Source: Cyanobacteria bacterium GSL.Bin1
Lineage (GTDB): Bacteria > Cyanobacteriota > Cyanobacteriia > Cyanobacteriales > Rubidibacteraceae
Reading direction: 5' to 3'
NCBI GenBank assembly: GCA_009909085.1
Contig: JAAANX010000083.1
Location: forward strand, 42,364 to 106,363
DNA length: 64,000 bases
A program made the position numbers and the translations under genes. The notes beneath the pieces were generated by a model, which was not told the origin of the DNA, searched no databases, and saw nothing but the letters and a program-made list of their open reading frames with translations. Shown here in pieces: positions 47,212 to 58,055 of this stretch (the first letter of the stretch is position 1; each line of letters starts with the position of its first letter).

Positions 47212-47967
47212 ATGACGTATAAAATTTTAGTAATTGATGACAAAGATTTCATCCGACAAAAAATTGTTGAACTGCTTACCAATGAACAGTTTGAAGTTAT
47301 ACAAGCAGTTAATGGTAAGCAAGGAGTGCAATTAGCAATCCGAGAACAACCTCACCTCATTATTTGTGATATTGTAATGCCTGACTTAAGGGGTGATCAA
47401 GTCTTAGAAAAATTAAGACAAATCTCGGAAACCAGTTCAATTCCTTTTATTTTTTTAACTGCTCGATCCAATCACTCATCGCGTTGGCAAGCGGGAAAGC
47501 TCGGTCTCGATGATTATTTGGTTAAACCTTTTACAAAAGAGGAGCTGATCAGAGCTGTTCGTAGCCGTTTGCAGAAGCAGACCTTTTTTCTGGCTCAACT
47601 CAATTCCTGTTATGAACAAGTGAAGCAATTAAAACATAAAAATCAACAGATAGAAAACCGAAAAGAAGTGGAAGAAGAAATCATTAGCAATTTTGTTGAA
47701 GATTTGCGAGGAAACTTTAGCAAGCTTAACTTAGCTGTTCAGTTACTCAAAAAAGAAGCGAGTCCCGAGAAGCGAGCTCGTTATATTGCTATTTTAGAAC
47801 AGGAACTGGCTTCAGAGCTCCAGCTTTTAAATAAGGTTTCTCATCTCCAAACTCTCATGAAGTCTGAAGATTTCAGTTTCCTTGAACAATATAAATTCCT
47901 AGACAACAGTAATGAAAATGAGGCTGAACAGACTTCACCTGGTGCTACGATTCAGCAAGAATATTAG
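47212..47967 (+). CDS. Response regulator with degenerate HisKA-like coiled coil
   Basis: Residues 1-120 are a receiver domain: DDKDF acids, the phospho-acceptor Asp in IICDIVMPD, Thr in IFLTAR and the KPF Lys. Residues 121-236 are a helical region. There, NFVEDLRGNFSKLNLAVQLL followed by ASPEKRARYIAILEQELASEL and LLNKVSHLQTL follows the pattern of histidine-kinase DHp helices, but the H-box His is missing and no ATPase domain follows. It may be a dimerisation platform or phospho-relay decoy. No DNA-binding domain is present. Nothing cognate lies next to it. Confidence 0.85.
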   Translation: MTYKILVIDDKDFIRQKIVELLTNEQFEVIQAVNGKQGVQLAIREQPHLIICDIVMPDLRGDQVLEKLRQISETSSIPFIFLTARSNHSSRWQAGKLGLDDYLVKPFTKEELIRAVRSRLQKQTFFLAQLNSCYEQVKQLKHKNQQIENRKEVEEEIISNFVEDLRGNFSKLNLAVQLLKKEASPEKRARYIAILEQELASELQLLNKVSHLQTLMKSEDFSFLEQYKFLDNSNENEAEQTSPGATIQQEY

Positions 47968-48021
47968 CACCTCAAAGAGGAAATTTCCTCACGGGGTGAC
48001 AACCCGGGTCTGATTGAGACT

Positions 48022-48228
48022 GGGGTTAGGTTTTCGGGAACAAGACGTCGACATCTCGATGCCGAAAAACCGCTGCATTGGCTTTTGGGATTAGGTCGAA
48101 CCGGATTTGTTAGGTCAGAAGCCAGTCACGATGAAGAAATTTCCCCATCACCTAAACCCGTTAGGTCATAGGGTGTTAGCCCGCGCTGCTAGGAAGACCA
48201 AGCCGAAGGCATTACTTTGCGACCTAAC
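48022..48228. repeat. Cluster of GTTAGGTC-type direct repeats
   Basis: Copies lie at 48025-48031 (TTAGGTT variant), 48091-48097, 48109-48116 and 48160-48167, with an inverted GACCTAAC at 48221-48228 that overlaps the end of the NarL-type regulator. CCTAA-ACCCG-TTAGG at 48151-48165 can form a hairpin. The 14-mer GGGGTTAGGTTTTC at 48022 recurs at 49087, beyond the other side of that regulator. A 14-bp palindrome GAGGAAATTTCCTC at 47977-47990 lies just before. Confidence 0.45.
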
Positions 48229-48934
48229 TTTTAAGTTCTAATTCTGAGGTGATGTTGGGCCGATAGCCCCTTTGATAAGCAAAATAACTGAGTTGAGTAC
48301 GATTCTTAAGGTTTAACTTACTCAGAATATTGCTGAGATGAGTTTGAACCGTCCGGGGACTAATATATAGACGCTGGCTGATTTCTTTGTTCGTAAATCC
48401 TTGAATGACTTTCCAGAAGACCCGTTCTTCGGCAGAGGTGAGGAAAAGGAGATCGTCTGTCGGTACAAGATCAGGAGAGTCAAGGTTTGTGGCTTCAGCT
48501 TTCTCACTTAAGTTTATGTCGGTTTGCTGAGTTTGTAAAAGCCTTACTATTTCAGCATTAACACGGTCCGCTCTTTCAAGATGCAGTTGAATTCTTAAAT
48601 TCAGTTCTTCGAGCTTGACGGGTTTAGTAATATAATCGTCAGCCCTAAGGGCTTGCGCTTTTTCTAGATCTTGAAGCTGACTTTTAGCGGTTAAGAAAAT
48701 AAAGGGTACGAGTTGACCGTCGGCGCGCGATCGCACTTGACGACAGAAGCTAAACCCATCCATCCCTGGCATAGCCACATCGGATAGAATGAGATGCGGT
48801 TGGAAACTCTCGTATTTACTTAAACCTTCTTGTCCTGATCGGGCTTCTTGAACGAAATAGTGACGTTGGATGAAATCAACGGTTAATGCTTGTCGAAACA
48901 CTAGATCGTTATCGACAACAAGTATCTTTTTCAT
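48224..48934 (-). CDS. NarL/LuxR-family response regulator
   Basis: A 236-residue two-domain regulator. The receiver has VVDNDLVFRQAL, the phospho-Asp in LILSDVAMPG, FLTAK and the KPVK Lys. The C-terminal GerE-type HTH has LTSAEERVFWKVIQGFTNKEISQRL, here quoted as SAEERVFWKVIQGFTNKEIS, then SPRTVQTHLSNILSKLNL. It binds DNA as a dimer when phosphorylated. No histidine kinase is adjacent. A separate receiver-only gene lies upstream on the other strand; the GTTAGGTC cluster between them could be a binding array. Confidence 0.9.
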   Translation of the reverse strand: MKKILVVDNDLVFRQALTVDFIQRHYFVQEARSGQEGLSKYESFQPHLILSDVAMPGMDGFSFCRQVRSRADGQLVPFIFLTAKSQLQDLEKAQALRADDYITKPVKLEELNLRIQLHLERADRVNAEIVRLLQTQQTDINLSEKAEATNLDSPDLVPTDDLLFLTSAEERVFWKVIQGFTNKEISQRLYISPRTVQTHLSNILSKLNLKNRTQLSYFAYQRGYRPNITSELELKS

Positions 48935-49139
48935 GGTTTGATCTTAGATTATTGTGATATAAATCATTATAGTATTATTATACAGATCATACAAACTAAA
49001 AAAGAATCTCACTAACTTCCTTTATGAACTATGGCAGACATGACAGCGCGATCTCAAGGAGTGAGAAGCCGAGTCGGATTCAGATTGGGGTTAGGTTTTC
49101 CGGATTCGGGGTTCGGGCGTGGGGTTAATTGGTAACTAA

Positions 49140-51405
<2,266 letters not shown>

Positions 51406-51425
51406 CCCCCTCTCAATTAGCTTGA

Positions 51426-51454
51426 TTCCCCCACTTGGGGGAACTTTCGTTTTG
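51426..51454 (+). terminator. Rho-independent terminator of eno
   Basis: TTCCCCC pairs with GGGGGAA around a four-base loop (ACTT), followed by CTTTCGTTTT. It lies 20 bases after the eno stop. Confidence 0.8.
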
Positions 51455-51473
51455 AGGGATTAACCAATGACTA

Positions 51474-51746
51474 ATGACCAATGACGCTTTTTTTACCCTT
51501 GCCTTAGCTAATGCCTTCTCCGTCGATGTTAATGAATTACCCCTATCGATGATTCTGTCTTGGTACGAACAAAAAGCCGTTGCCATTTTGTTGACCTTAC
51601 TCTATCTTGGCATTAAAGATATTCGCTTGGGTTCCACCTTACCGGCTTTTATTTCCCAGAATGTTTTTCAACTTTTATCCCAACAGTACAACTTGAAAAA
51701 AATCTCGACGCCTGAACAAGATTTAGCCGCTTGTTTGCAACACTAG
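51474..51746 (+). pseudogene. hcp: 3' remnant of hydroxylamine reductase (Hcp)
   Basis: The 90-codon frame encodes LALANAFSVDVNELPLSMILSW, then YEQKAVAILLTLLYLGIKDIRLG and LPAFISQNVFQLL, which is the C-terminal domain of hybrid-cluster protein (about 540 residues in intact form). The cluster-binding domains are absent, so it cannot work. The sequence upstream is the terminator of eno and a short (ACCAATGACTA) repeat, so the 5' part has been lost. Confidence 0.75.
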
Positions 51747-52323
51747 GCTTGGTTGATTGTAGTTGCTAATTTTCCGAGTGAATTTAACGTTTAAAGTATT
51801 CAACCAGATAATCTAACAAACAATGGAGGATAAAAGAATTATCCTCCGCTGTCATCAAAACTGATAAATACTGTTCAGTGAAACTTTCTTGTGAAGTTTA
51901 TTCTCTTAAACTTTCTTAAAAAGAAGTAATATAATTTTAAGTAAATTTTTATTGCTTTTATAAAGTAAAAAAATAACTTTAGATATACTGAATTTATATC
52001 AGTAAAAGCCGATTTCTGATTGCCTCTACCAAGCTTAGTGGATGTAAATCTTGTAATTTAAAACCTCTTAAATTCCTGTCAGTTTATAAATCCAGGCTTC
52101 ATTGTCGTGGCATTTTATCAAATTTCCCCAAAATTTAGTAAAAGAGATAATTTCAGCTAGAGAGTAATTTAAATTTTAAGCTGAGAGCGTTACCAAAAGA
52201 TATGCCAATTAAGCCATCCAATAATTTACTTATACAAAGTGAAGTGATTATAAAACTTTGCAAAGCAAACACGATTGTAACGTAAAAATCTTATTTTTCA
52301 CTTGATTGACATGGAGATTAAAA
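51747..52323. other. 577-base AT-rich leader region with one strong hairpin
   Basis: No gene is seen. A perfect hairpin at 51825-51847 pairs GGAGGATAA with TTATCCTCC around AAGAA, without a T-run, and a weaker ACTGA/TCAGT pair lies near 51990. The rest is AT-rich. It precedes the unknown gene at 52324 and may be its regulatory leader. Confidence 0.4.
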
Positions 52324-53355
52324 ATGCCAAACAAAATGTATGTTGCAAGAGCGCCTATTAATGGAGGACAGCTAGTTTCTCCTTACATAAAAGATGAGTC
52401 TGCAGTTATTAATCCTGCCGAAGATATTACTGTATCAATCACAACCGTATCTCAGCAACTTTACACAAAGTATGCTGAACATTACAAAGCTGGTGAATAT
52501 GATAACGATTACTTTATACTTTTGAGTACAATCGGGATAGGAAACCAAGATGAACCAACACTTAAGGTACACGAAATACAACATATCGACACAATAGATC
52601 GTGATATCACAGACCTATGGGCTGATACTGTACTTGCTATCGAGGATTTTGGAAAAGATGATAGTACAAAGAGAATATACTTGTCATTTCACACCTTTTG
52701 TCAAAACTTAGGAGGGTCAAGTTTTGATAAACTGAAAAACTCTTTCTCGAAAATTATCGGTCTAACCGGTTCAATTTTTCCAGGGCTTGCCCCCTGGACA
52801 TCTATTGGTAGAGTTGTCGTTGATGGAGTTAATAACATTCTCCATAAATTGATCAACATTAAAGGAGAAACAAAATCTGTAACATTTTCATTTTATCCAT
52901 TCGATTCTGATGCTACAGGCGATGCCCCTTTACAAACTGGCTCTTTTGTTATGTTTTTTGAAGAAACTGAAATTGATAACCTGCGTTTAGAAAACAACGG
53001 AATTGTGTATTCGACAACGGGCAAAGATGTCAATCCATATATAGTTGTCAATGTTAAAAATAAATTAGTCCTTTCACCAGAGCAACTCAAGACAAGTGCT
53101 GCTGTTGAAATATTAGACAAATATAATTCTGGCTATGGCTATCCTTTGCCAAAAGAAAGAGAACCTGCACTTAAATATTTGGATGCACTTTTAGAATTTG
53201 GCAATTCCTACAAATTGGCACAGTACACTGACAGGTATTTTCAACTCAAGCGCAAAGGTGCACAACGTACTGATGCAGAAAACAAGCGATTTAATAAGTT
53301 GAGTCAAATCTTGAAGACTGAGTATAAAGACTGGGATTCTGAGCCTAATCTTTAA
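52324..53355 (+). CDS. Unrecognised 343-residue protein
   Basis: The ATG at 52324 has GGAG seven bases before it; a TTG six codons upstream is less likely. The product is soluble with no signal peptide. The first 110 residues are beta-rich (ITVSITTVSQQLYTKYAEHY, YFILLSTIGIG). A Gly/Pro-containing hydrophobic helix lies in the middle (IIGLTGSIFPGLAPWTS), then more strands (KSVTFSFYPFDS, GSFVMFFEE) and a basic C-terminal helix. No catalytic motif is seen. Adenine-rich codons contrast with eno and carB, suggesting a recent arrival. It ends 28 bases before the protease gene. Confidence 0.6.
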   Translation: MPNKMYVARAPINGGQLVSPYIKDESAVINPAEDITVSITTVSQQLYTKYAEHYKAGEYDNDYFILLSTIGIGNQDEPTLKVHEIQHIDTIDRDITDLWADTVLAIEDFGKDDSTKRIYLSFHTFCQNLGGSSFDKLKNSFSKIIGLTGSIFPGLAPWTSIGRVVVDGVNNILHKLINIKGETKSVTFSFYPFDSDATGDAPLQTGSFVMFFEETEIDNLRLENNGIVYSTTGKDVNPYIVVNVKNKLVLSPEQLKTSAAVEILDKYNSGYGYPLPKEREPALKYLDALLEFGNSYKLAQYTDRYFQLKRKGAQRTDAENKRFNKLSQILKTEYKDWDSEPNL

Positions 53356-53383
53356 GAGAGTGCTTATAAAAAGAAAATATTGA

Positions 53384-53728
53384 ATGCTAGCAGACATTAC
53401 CCTAAAAGAATTTCTGTTGTGGTTACTGAGAAAACGCAAACGGTTTCGTGTCGTTGGCAACTCAATGTTGCCGTTGCTGAAACCAGGAGAAGAAGTGTTA
53501 ATTGACCCGGCAATCAATCAAACTCAACAACCGCAAATTGGGGATCTGGTAGTTGCTCAACACCCGAGGGAAGACAATCTGCAACTGATCAAGCGGGTGC
53601 GTTTTATTTCCGAAGAAGGACATTTTTTCCTGCTCGGAGATAATCTGGAAGAAAGCACTGATAGCAGAAATTTTGGCAGTGTTGGGTTAGAACAAATTGT
53701 GGGGCGTGTGACCTGTCGCTTTGGTTAA
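53384..53728 (+). CDS. sodX: Nickel-type superoxide dismutase maturation protease
   Basis: A small S26-family (signal peptidase-like) protease of 114 residues. The nucleophile Ser is in VVGNSMLPLLKPGE and the general-base Lys in LQLIKRVRF; the GDNLEESTDSRNFG motif is the conserved box of LepB-like enzymes. Standalone proteases of this size with a short membrane helix (FLLWLLRKRK region) are the Ni-SOD maturation type, which removes the SodN leader so the His1/Cys2 nickel hook forms. No sodN is visible in the window. It converges with the DUF815 gene. Confidence 0.78.
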   Translation: MLADITLKEFLLWLLRKRKRFRVVGNSMLPLLKPGEEVLIDPAINQTQQPQIGDLVVAQHPREDNLQLIKRVRFISEEGHFFLLGDNLEESTDSRNFGSVGLEQIVGRVTCRFG

Positions 53729-55011
53729 CCCCCCAGTTCTCCTTGTAAAAAATCAATAAACTGCCTCGCACTGCGTCCAGAACGACCATTATGACGAGTT
53801 GCCCACTGTTTGGCTCGAAATTCTAAGTCGTCTGGTGAGAGCGGAATTTGAGCTAATTGAGCCAAATGATGCACAATTTCCAGATAGCGCTCTTGATTAG
53901 GCGGTTCAAAGGTAAGGGTTAAACCGAAGCGATCGCTGAACGATAATTTCTCCTGTACGGTATCCCAAGCATGAACTTCGTCTTGATCACTAGGACGCGG
54001 ACGATCCTCGAAAAACTCTCGAATCAAATGACGGCGGTTGGACGTGGCATAAACAACCACATTGCGCGATCGCGCGGTAATATTTCCTTCTAAAACCACT
54101 TTTAACGCTTTAAACGAGTCGTCATCTTCTTCAAAAGACAAATCATCGACAAAAATAATAAACTTCTGGGGTAAGTCCCGTAATTGCTCTAAAATTAACG
54201 GGAGATTGCGCAACTCTGCCTTTGGCACTTCCACTAATCGCAAGCCATCACTGCCATATTCATTGAGTAACCCCTTCACCAAAGAAGATTTTCCTGAGCC
54301 ACGGCTACCATAAAGAAGAACGTTTAGAGCAGAATAGCCCTTTAAAAGGAACTGGGTATTTTGCACCAGCTTTTCTTTCTGCCAGTCATATCCCACAATT
54401 TCTGTGATTGGAACAGGATCGGGATGAGCAATCCCCACTAATTGTCCGGCTTGCCAAGTAAACGCTCGATATTGGGCAAAAATCCCACAACCATAAGTTT
54501 GATAATGCTTTGCCAGTTCTGGTAATACAGATCGCCAATCATCATGGTGATGGAGAAAATGATCGGTTGCAATGGGGTGTTCCCAAGCAATGAGCGGATG
54601 ATTCAACTGACAACCGGCTTGGACCCACCGACTCAGGGTCGCACTCCCACATCGATAAAGTTCTTGTAACGCCCTCAGGTCCACTTGCGCTGCTTTAACC
54701 AACGCTGGCGGTAATGCTTCGAGAGAGTTAGCTTGCACTTGTTGCGAAAACGGATTGTTATCATAAAGAATCCGATGGACCAGGTAATCTTCCCAGCTTT
54801 GCTGGCTGGCGGCGAGAGATTTAAACCAGGTGCCGTAGGCTTGGAGACAAAGGGCGCGATCGCGCTGTTCTTTTAATCTCTGTAATAATTCAAGGAAGGC
54901 TTGTCCCACCTCATCTGCTAATACCGACTGATATAGCAATAAAGATGCAGCTTGTTGGAGCAAAAAACTAGCAGAGGGACGGGAGGAAGAGGAAGACATA
55001 GTTACACTCAA
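53725..55011 (-). CDS. DUF815-family ATPase
   Basis: A 428-residue P-loop ATPase of unknown role. Walker A is YGSRGSGKSSLVK, Walker B FIIFVDDLSFEEDD, and the sensor region VYATSNRRHL followed by REFFEDRPRP, diagnostic of DUF815. The N-terminal 190 residues are helical and precede the ATPase. Such proteins resemble RuvB/DnaA-like AAA domains. The stop overlaps the end of the protease gene by four bases (tail to tail). It is divergent from the oxidoreductase downstream. Confidence 0.85.
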   Translation of the reverse strand: MSVTMSSSSSRPSASFLLQQAASLLLYQSVLADEVGQAFLELLQRLKEQRDRALCLQAYGTWFKSLAASQQSWEDYLVHRILYDNNPFSQQVQANSLEALPPALVKAAQVDLRALQELYRCGSATLSRWVQAGCQLNHPLIAWEHPIATDHFLHHHDDWRSVLPELAKHYQTYGCGIFAQYRAFTWQAGQLVGIAHPDPVPITEIVGYDWQKEKLVQNTQFLLKGYSALNVLLYGSRGSGKSSLVKGLLNEYGSDGLRLVEVPKAELRNLPLILEQLRDLPQKFIIFVDDLSFEEDDDSFKALKVVLEGNITARSRNVVVYATSNRRHLIREFFEDRPRPSDQDEVHAWDTVQEKLSFSDRFGLTLTFEPPNQERYLEIVHHLAQLAQIPLSPDDLEFRAKQWATRHNGRSGRSARQFIDFLQGELGG

Positions 55012-55097
55012 AGGGATATCAGTCAGCTCTCAGCAACGACTCATTTCGATCGTTTCTAATAGAACTGACCTGATCAATCATAACGGAGAAAAAAGCA

Positions 55098-56617
55098 ATG
55101 GCAGTTGATTACGATATCGTTATTATTGGTGGGGGGTCTGGTGGTTTAGTGGTTGCCAGTGCTGCTGCCCAACTCAACGCGAAAGTTGCCCTTATTGAAA
55201 AAGATCGCCTTGGTGGCGACTGTCTTTGGTTCGGGTGCGTTCCCAGTAAATCCCTGCTTCAGGCATCCCGTGTCGCTCATACGGTCAAAACTAGTGCTCG
55301 CTTTGGCGTTGATACCACGCCCCCTGACATCGAATTTTCCGAAGCAATGGGTCATGTGCAACAGGTCATTCGTACGATTCAACCCCATGATTCACCAGAA
55401 CGGTTTGAAGGGTTAGGGGTTGAGGTTATTTTCGGGGAAGGTCAATTCAAAGATCAAAAAACCTTCACGGTTAATGGGCGGGACTTAAGCGCCCGTGCCT
55501 TTGTTATTTCTACGGGGTCTCGTCCCAAAATCCCCCCAGTAGAAGGTATTGCAGAAGCTGGTTTTATCACCAACGAACAAGTCTTCTCTTTAAAAGAATG
55601 TCCTGAATCTTTAGCAGTGATTGGTGGTGGTCCCATTGGCTGTGAATTGGGGCAAGCCTTGCATCGGCTAGGGTCACAAGTGACAATTATCTCCAGCCGT
55701 GACCATATTCTTCCAAAAGAGGACCCAGAAGCGGCGTTAGTAGTTGAAGAACAAATGAAAGCCGATGGCGTGAGGATTTTGAATAATACGCGGGCACAAA
55801 AGGTAGAAATGATTGATGGGAAAAAACATCTTTGGGTGGGAAAAGAAAAAATTGTTGTGGATGAAATCTTAGTATCTTCGGGACGAATTCCTAATGTTGA
55901 GCGTTTGAATTTAGAAGCAGCTAGAGTTGAATATAGCGAAAAAGGACTGATTGTCAACGAAAAACTGCAAACTTCTAAGAGTAATCCAAGAAAATGATCA
56001 TCCAGTAGCTATAGGCTGCTTAGGGAAATTTCAAGACATTATGGATGGTTTATTTGTTGCAGCACTCTAACAAACGCATTTATGGTTGTGGTGATGTCAT
56101 TGGCGATTATCAATTTACCCATGTGGCAGGGTATGAAGCTGCTGTTGTCATCCAAAATGCCCTATTTTTTCCCTCTGCGAAAGCCGACTACCGCGTCATT
56201 CCTTGGGCAACGTTTACTGAACCTGAACTCGCTCATGTGGGGTTAACAGAAGCGCAAGCCCGACAGCGTTATGGGAACAAAATCGAAGTTTTAAAGCAAG
56301 ACTTTGCAGAAGTAGATCGCGCGCAAGCTGAAGGGGCAACCACAGGCTTTGCAAAGTTTATTACCACCCCCAAAGGACAAATTTTAGGAGCCCATATTGT
56401 CGGACCGACAGCCGGAGAATTAATCCACGAAGTCATCCTCGCGATGAAAAACAACTTGCCCATTTCCGCGTTAACTGGCATCATTCATATTTATCCCACC
56501 CTGTCTGAGATCAATAGTAAAGCGGCCTTACAACTGAAGAAACGGAATTACGGAAAAAATAAGTTTTTACAAAATACGTTGCGAAAATTATTCGGTTTTC
56601 TCCGCTCAATTCGTTAA
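55098..56617 (+). pseudogene. FAD/NAD(P) disulfide oxidoreductase (mercuric reductase-like), disrupted
   Basis: Two frames encode one enzyme. The first (55098-55997) has the FAD motif IIGGGSGGLVVASAAA, redox motif GGDCLWFGCVPSKSL, NAD motif VIGGGPIGCELGQAL and ends VNEKLQTS. The second (about 56071-56617) continues KRIYGCGDVIGDYQFTHVA, the dimerisation domain, and IHIYPTLSEI. Relatives include dihydrolipoamide dehydrogenase and mercuric reductase. Exactly at the join an 89-bp insertion adds a stop codon, so the full protein of about 475 residues cannot be made. The TAA repeated on both sides and the absent C-terminal start argue for recent inactivation. Close to functional otherwise. Confidence 0.85.
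55979..56067. mobile_element. 89-bp insertion with TAA duplication
   Basis: Removing 55979-56067 plus one TAA restores ACTTCTAACAAACGC and the reading frame of the oxidoreductase. Ends begin GAGT and finish ACTC (4-bp inverted), flanked by TAA at 55976-55978 and 56068-56070. The insert carries an open frame ending VAAL before TAA, but no recognisable gene. It may be a deleted IS or a MITE. Confidence 0.6.
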
Positions 56618-56719
56618 CTAGAATCACCGGCGATTTGCAACAGCCTGAAAGAAGGGGGATTGTTCCTATATTGAAGCCCATTTTAGTCAATTTTTAGAAA
56701 CATCACTATCCGTCTTCAC

Positions 56720-56911
56720 TTACTTTTTGATATTGTGGATTTTAGAAGAATCGTAAAGTAAATCGACGTATCTTTTCATTATTTGATCGGCTTCTAAATC
56801 ATTAATTGCTTTAAATTCAAGCTCTTGAGTATACTTGATAAAACTGGTTTCTTCAAAAATGGGTAGTGCTAAACAATTAATGATACGTTGTAGTAATACA
56901 CAAAATACCAA
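56720..56911 (-). CDS. Hypothetical fragment, 63 codons
   Basis: Directly after the IS1 fragment on the minus strand. The last 50 residues (EETSFIKYTQELEFKAIND, then ADQIMKRYVDLLYDSS) look like the charged C terminus of some protein and match nothing I recognise. The start lies inside the transposase fragment, so this is probably the tail of an unrelated gene fused by the insertion rather than a true gene. Confidence 0.25.
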   Translation of the reverse strand: MVFCVLLQRIINCLALPIFEETSFIKYTQELEFKAINDLEADQIMKRYVDLLYDSSKIHNIKK

Positions 56912-57062
56912 TCAGTTCCCTTGTTGCTTGGTCAATCACTTTTTGAGTCGGCTGCTCGACGAACTGCCGTCGACACGCACGACATTTGAACCGTTGTTTC
57001 TCATTGTGGATGTGACCATTTTTGACCGTTTGAGAAGAAGCGCAATTGGGACAAGTCAGCAT
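56877..57062 (-). pseudogene. 5' fragment of an IS1-family transposase (InsA domain)
   Basis: The frame from ATG 57062 encodes MLTCPNCASSQTVKNGH, then KQRFKCRACRRQFVEQPTQK, the zinc-binding helix-turn-helix head of IS1 transposases found in cyanobacteria. It stops after about 60 residues. The catalytic part is absent and an unrelated sequence follows, so only a scar remains. Confidence 0.65.
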
Positions 57063-57080
57063 TAGTTATAACACCGGCAA

Positions 57081-58019
57081 TCATTTCTGCCCTTCTATCA
57101 TTACATCTTGAGCACTACCCATTAATAAACTCACTAGCTCTTTAGTAATCGGCCAATTTGTTTGCCGCTCAAAATGGATAAACATTGGGCTGGGATTAGC
57201 TTCTAGAAAAATGTATTTTCCTTCCGGTGTCAAACGCCAATCAATTGCTGTCCACTCTAACCAGAGTGCGCGGGCAATTTGGGAACAATGAGATTGTATG
57301 ACATCAGGTAATTGATGAGGAATTAATTGAGCTTGAGGATCTTCACGAAAATCTAACGACTGAGTGCGGATTTCTGCCGAGTAAACAGACTGTCCAATGA
57401 CATAGGAACGAATATTGGTACCCGGAATATACTCTTGTAGTGTAATCGGCGAAATTTTCAAGACCCAATCCAAGCGTTCAGGTTGTAAATGCTCTTTTTC
57501 TAACAGTCTTGCTTGAGCGCCGCCATAAACTGGCTTAAAGATCACTTTTTCATAAGAGGCAGCGAATTTGATGACGGCTTCTGGATCGTTGCCAATCAGA
57601 GTAGCAGGAATCTCACCGCCAATTTCCCGTACTTTGCGAAGTTGTAGAGGCTTTTCCTTATGGAATTGATAGGCACGCCATGAATTGATCCAATGAATAT
57701 TAGTCCCTTGCATAAAGGTTCTCAAAGCGCTCATGGCATCATTGAAAGCAAGAGTCTGTTGATAATGATCTTTGAGACTAGGAATACCAACACGCTCAAA
57801 GTTCCGCCAAAAGACACTATGTATCTCCTGGCAATCTAAGCGACGACCATCCGGTAAGCTGATATAACCCTGGCTAGTATCAGCTTGCCATGACAAACGA
57901 ATTTGAGTGGGGAACAAAGAAGTGTCAAGGTAATCAGCAAGACATCCAGCCTGGGTAAGAGCAGCTTGCAGGTGGGCTGCGTGAAGATCTCTAGAATTAC
58001 CTAAAATTAAAACTTGCAT
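57081..58019 (-). CDS. ATP-grasp ligase of a graspetide (omega-ester peptide) pathway
   Basis: Member of the MvdC/MvdD/PsnB-type ATP-grasp enzymes, which phosphorylate Glu/Asp side chains of a precursor and form esters with Thr/Ser or amides with Lys. Seen here are VIFKPVYGG (ATP-binding Lys and loop), LQEYIPGTNIRSYVIG, TAIDWRLTPEG and the metal-binding YIFLEANPSPMFIHFE. An N-terminal alpha/beta domain (LILGNSRDLHAAHL) starts at ATG 58019; an upstream TTG at 58049 is possible but less good. The protein is about 312 residues, usual for these ligases. Its gene follows the precursor directly (36 bp) and is preceded on the left by the IS1 fragment. Very likely the sole modifying enzyme. Confidence 0.85.
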   Translation of the reverse strand: MQVLILGNSRDLHAAHLQAALTQAGCLADYLDTSLFPTQIRLSWQADTSQGYISLPDGRRLDCQEIHSVFWRNFERVGIPSLKDHYQQTLAFNDAMSALRTFMQGTNIHWINSWRAYQFHKEKPLQLRKVREIGGEIPATLIGNDPEAVIKFAASYEKVIFKPVYGGAQARLLEKEHLQPERLDWVLKISPITLQEYIPGTNIRSYVIGQSVYSAEIRTQSLDFREDPQAQLIPHQLPDVIQSHCSQIARALWLEWTAIDWRLTPEGKYIFLEANPSPMFIHFERQTNWPITKELVSLLMGSAQDVMIEGQK

Positions 58020-58055
58020 ACCAGACTGGAATTTTCTTACTTTTGGCAATCCTTG

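Noticed and set aside
47968..48223. Structured small RNA (rnpB, tmRNA or SRP RNA) in the repeat-rich gap
   Set aside because: None of the conserved cores of these RNAs can be recognised; the structure seems due to repeats.
56045..56617. C-terminal oxidoreductase half considered as a separate functional gene
   Set aside because: It begins mid-domain, has no plausible start signal, and joins the first half seamlessly once the 89-bp insert is removed.
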